Shown: piece after piece, positions 7,928 through 7,954 of the stretch
Layout of the letters: each line of letters starts with the position of its first letter
How positions within the stretch are numbered: the stretch's first letter is position 1
Notes under the pieces: model-generated
The model's input: the letters and a program-made list of their open reading frames with translations, nothing else
The model's database searches: none
Told to the model about the DNA's origin: nothing
Assembly: GCA_902490055.1 (NCBI GenBank)
Contig: CABUCP010000130.1
Coordinates: 1-7,954 of the forward strand
DNA length: 7,954 bases
Origin: an uncultured Klebsiella sp.
Lineage (GTDB): Bacteria > Pseudomonadota > Gammaproteobacteria > Enterobacterales > Enterobacteriaceae
Reading direction: 5' to 3'
Program-made: the position numbers and the translations under genes

Positions 7928-7954
7928 AAAAAAGATAGTAACGGGTCAGTGAGA

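Noticed and set aside
7928..7954. Possible intrinsic terminator of an upstream gene (an 8-base T-run after ACTATC on the minus strand)
   Set aside because: The T-run is there, but no complete hairpin can be drawn before it within the window. The 5' arm, if any, is beyond the edge. In E. coli the gene upstream of ugpB is livF, but nothing of it is visible here.

Overview
The window is a conserved chromosomal block of a gamma-proteobacterium of the Enterobacteriaceae. Gene order (yhhY, ggt, yhhA, ugpQ, ugpC, ugpE, ugpA, ugpB) and protein lengths match the Escherichia coli K-12 locus as I remember it, apart from a shorter YhhA. The high GC content, the residue differences from E. coli and the style of the intergenic repeats suggest a Klebsiella/Raoultella/Enterobacter-type genome rather than E. 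coli itself. The species is an inference from memory, not a search result.

Layout: 77-565 (+) is yhhY/aaaT, a GNAT-family L-amino acid N-acetyltransferase. It converges on ggt, and almost all of the 86-base gap between them is one two-armed REP/BIME inverted repeat (570-647). 652-2394 (-) is ggt, the exported self-processing gamma-glutamyltransferase. 2395-2518 is a divergent promoter region holding two CTTAAG-centred palindromes. 2519-2839 (+) is yhhA, a small exported glutamine-rich protein of unknown function. It converges on ugpQ with only 23 bases between the stop codons. 2863-7824 (-) is the complete operon ugpB-ugpA-ugpE-ugpC-ugpQ, read right to left. 7825-7954 is the ugp leader and promoter region, with PhoB-box-like direct repeats. 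The upstream part of that region is cut off by the window edge.

How the genes work together: UgpB is the periplasmic binding protein for sn-glycerol-3-phosphate and glycerophosphodiesters. UgpA and UgpE are the two membrane permeases, and UgpC is the ATPase. UgpQ is the cytosolic glycerophosphodiesterase that converts imported diesters to glycerol-3-phosphate plus the alcohol. In E. coli the operon is induced by phosphate starvation through PhoB. The four distal genes are tightly coupled (4-base ATGA overlaps or a 1-base gap). ugpB alone is set apart, by 106 bases that are mostly a second copy of the same BIME, which fits higher expression of the binding protein than of the membrane parts. 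Ggt handles extracytoplasmic glutathione and gamma-glutamyl compounds and has no direct link to ugp.

I found no mobile element, tRNA/rRNA, CRISPR array or previously undescribed system. All coding genes look intact. The points worth a second look are small: the paired BIMEs, the phased PhoB half-sites, the twin palindromes in the ggt/yhhA intergenic region, the short YhhA, a five-CCG proline run in Ggt and a dyad just upstream of yhhY.
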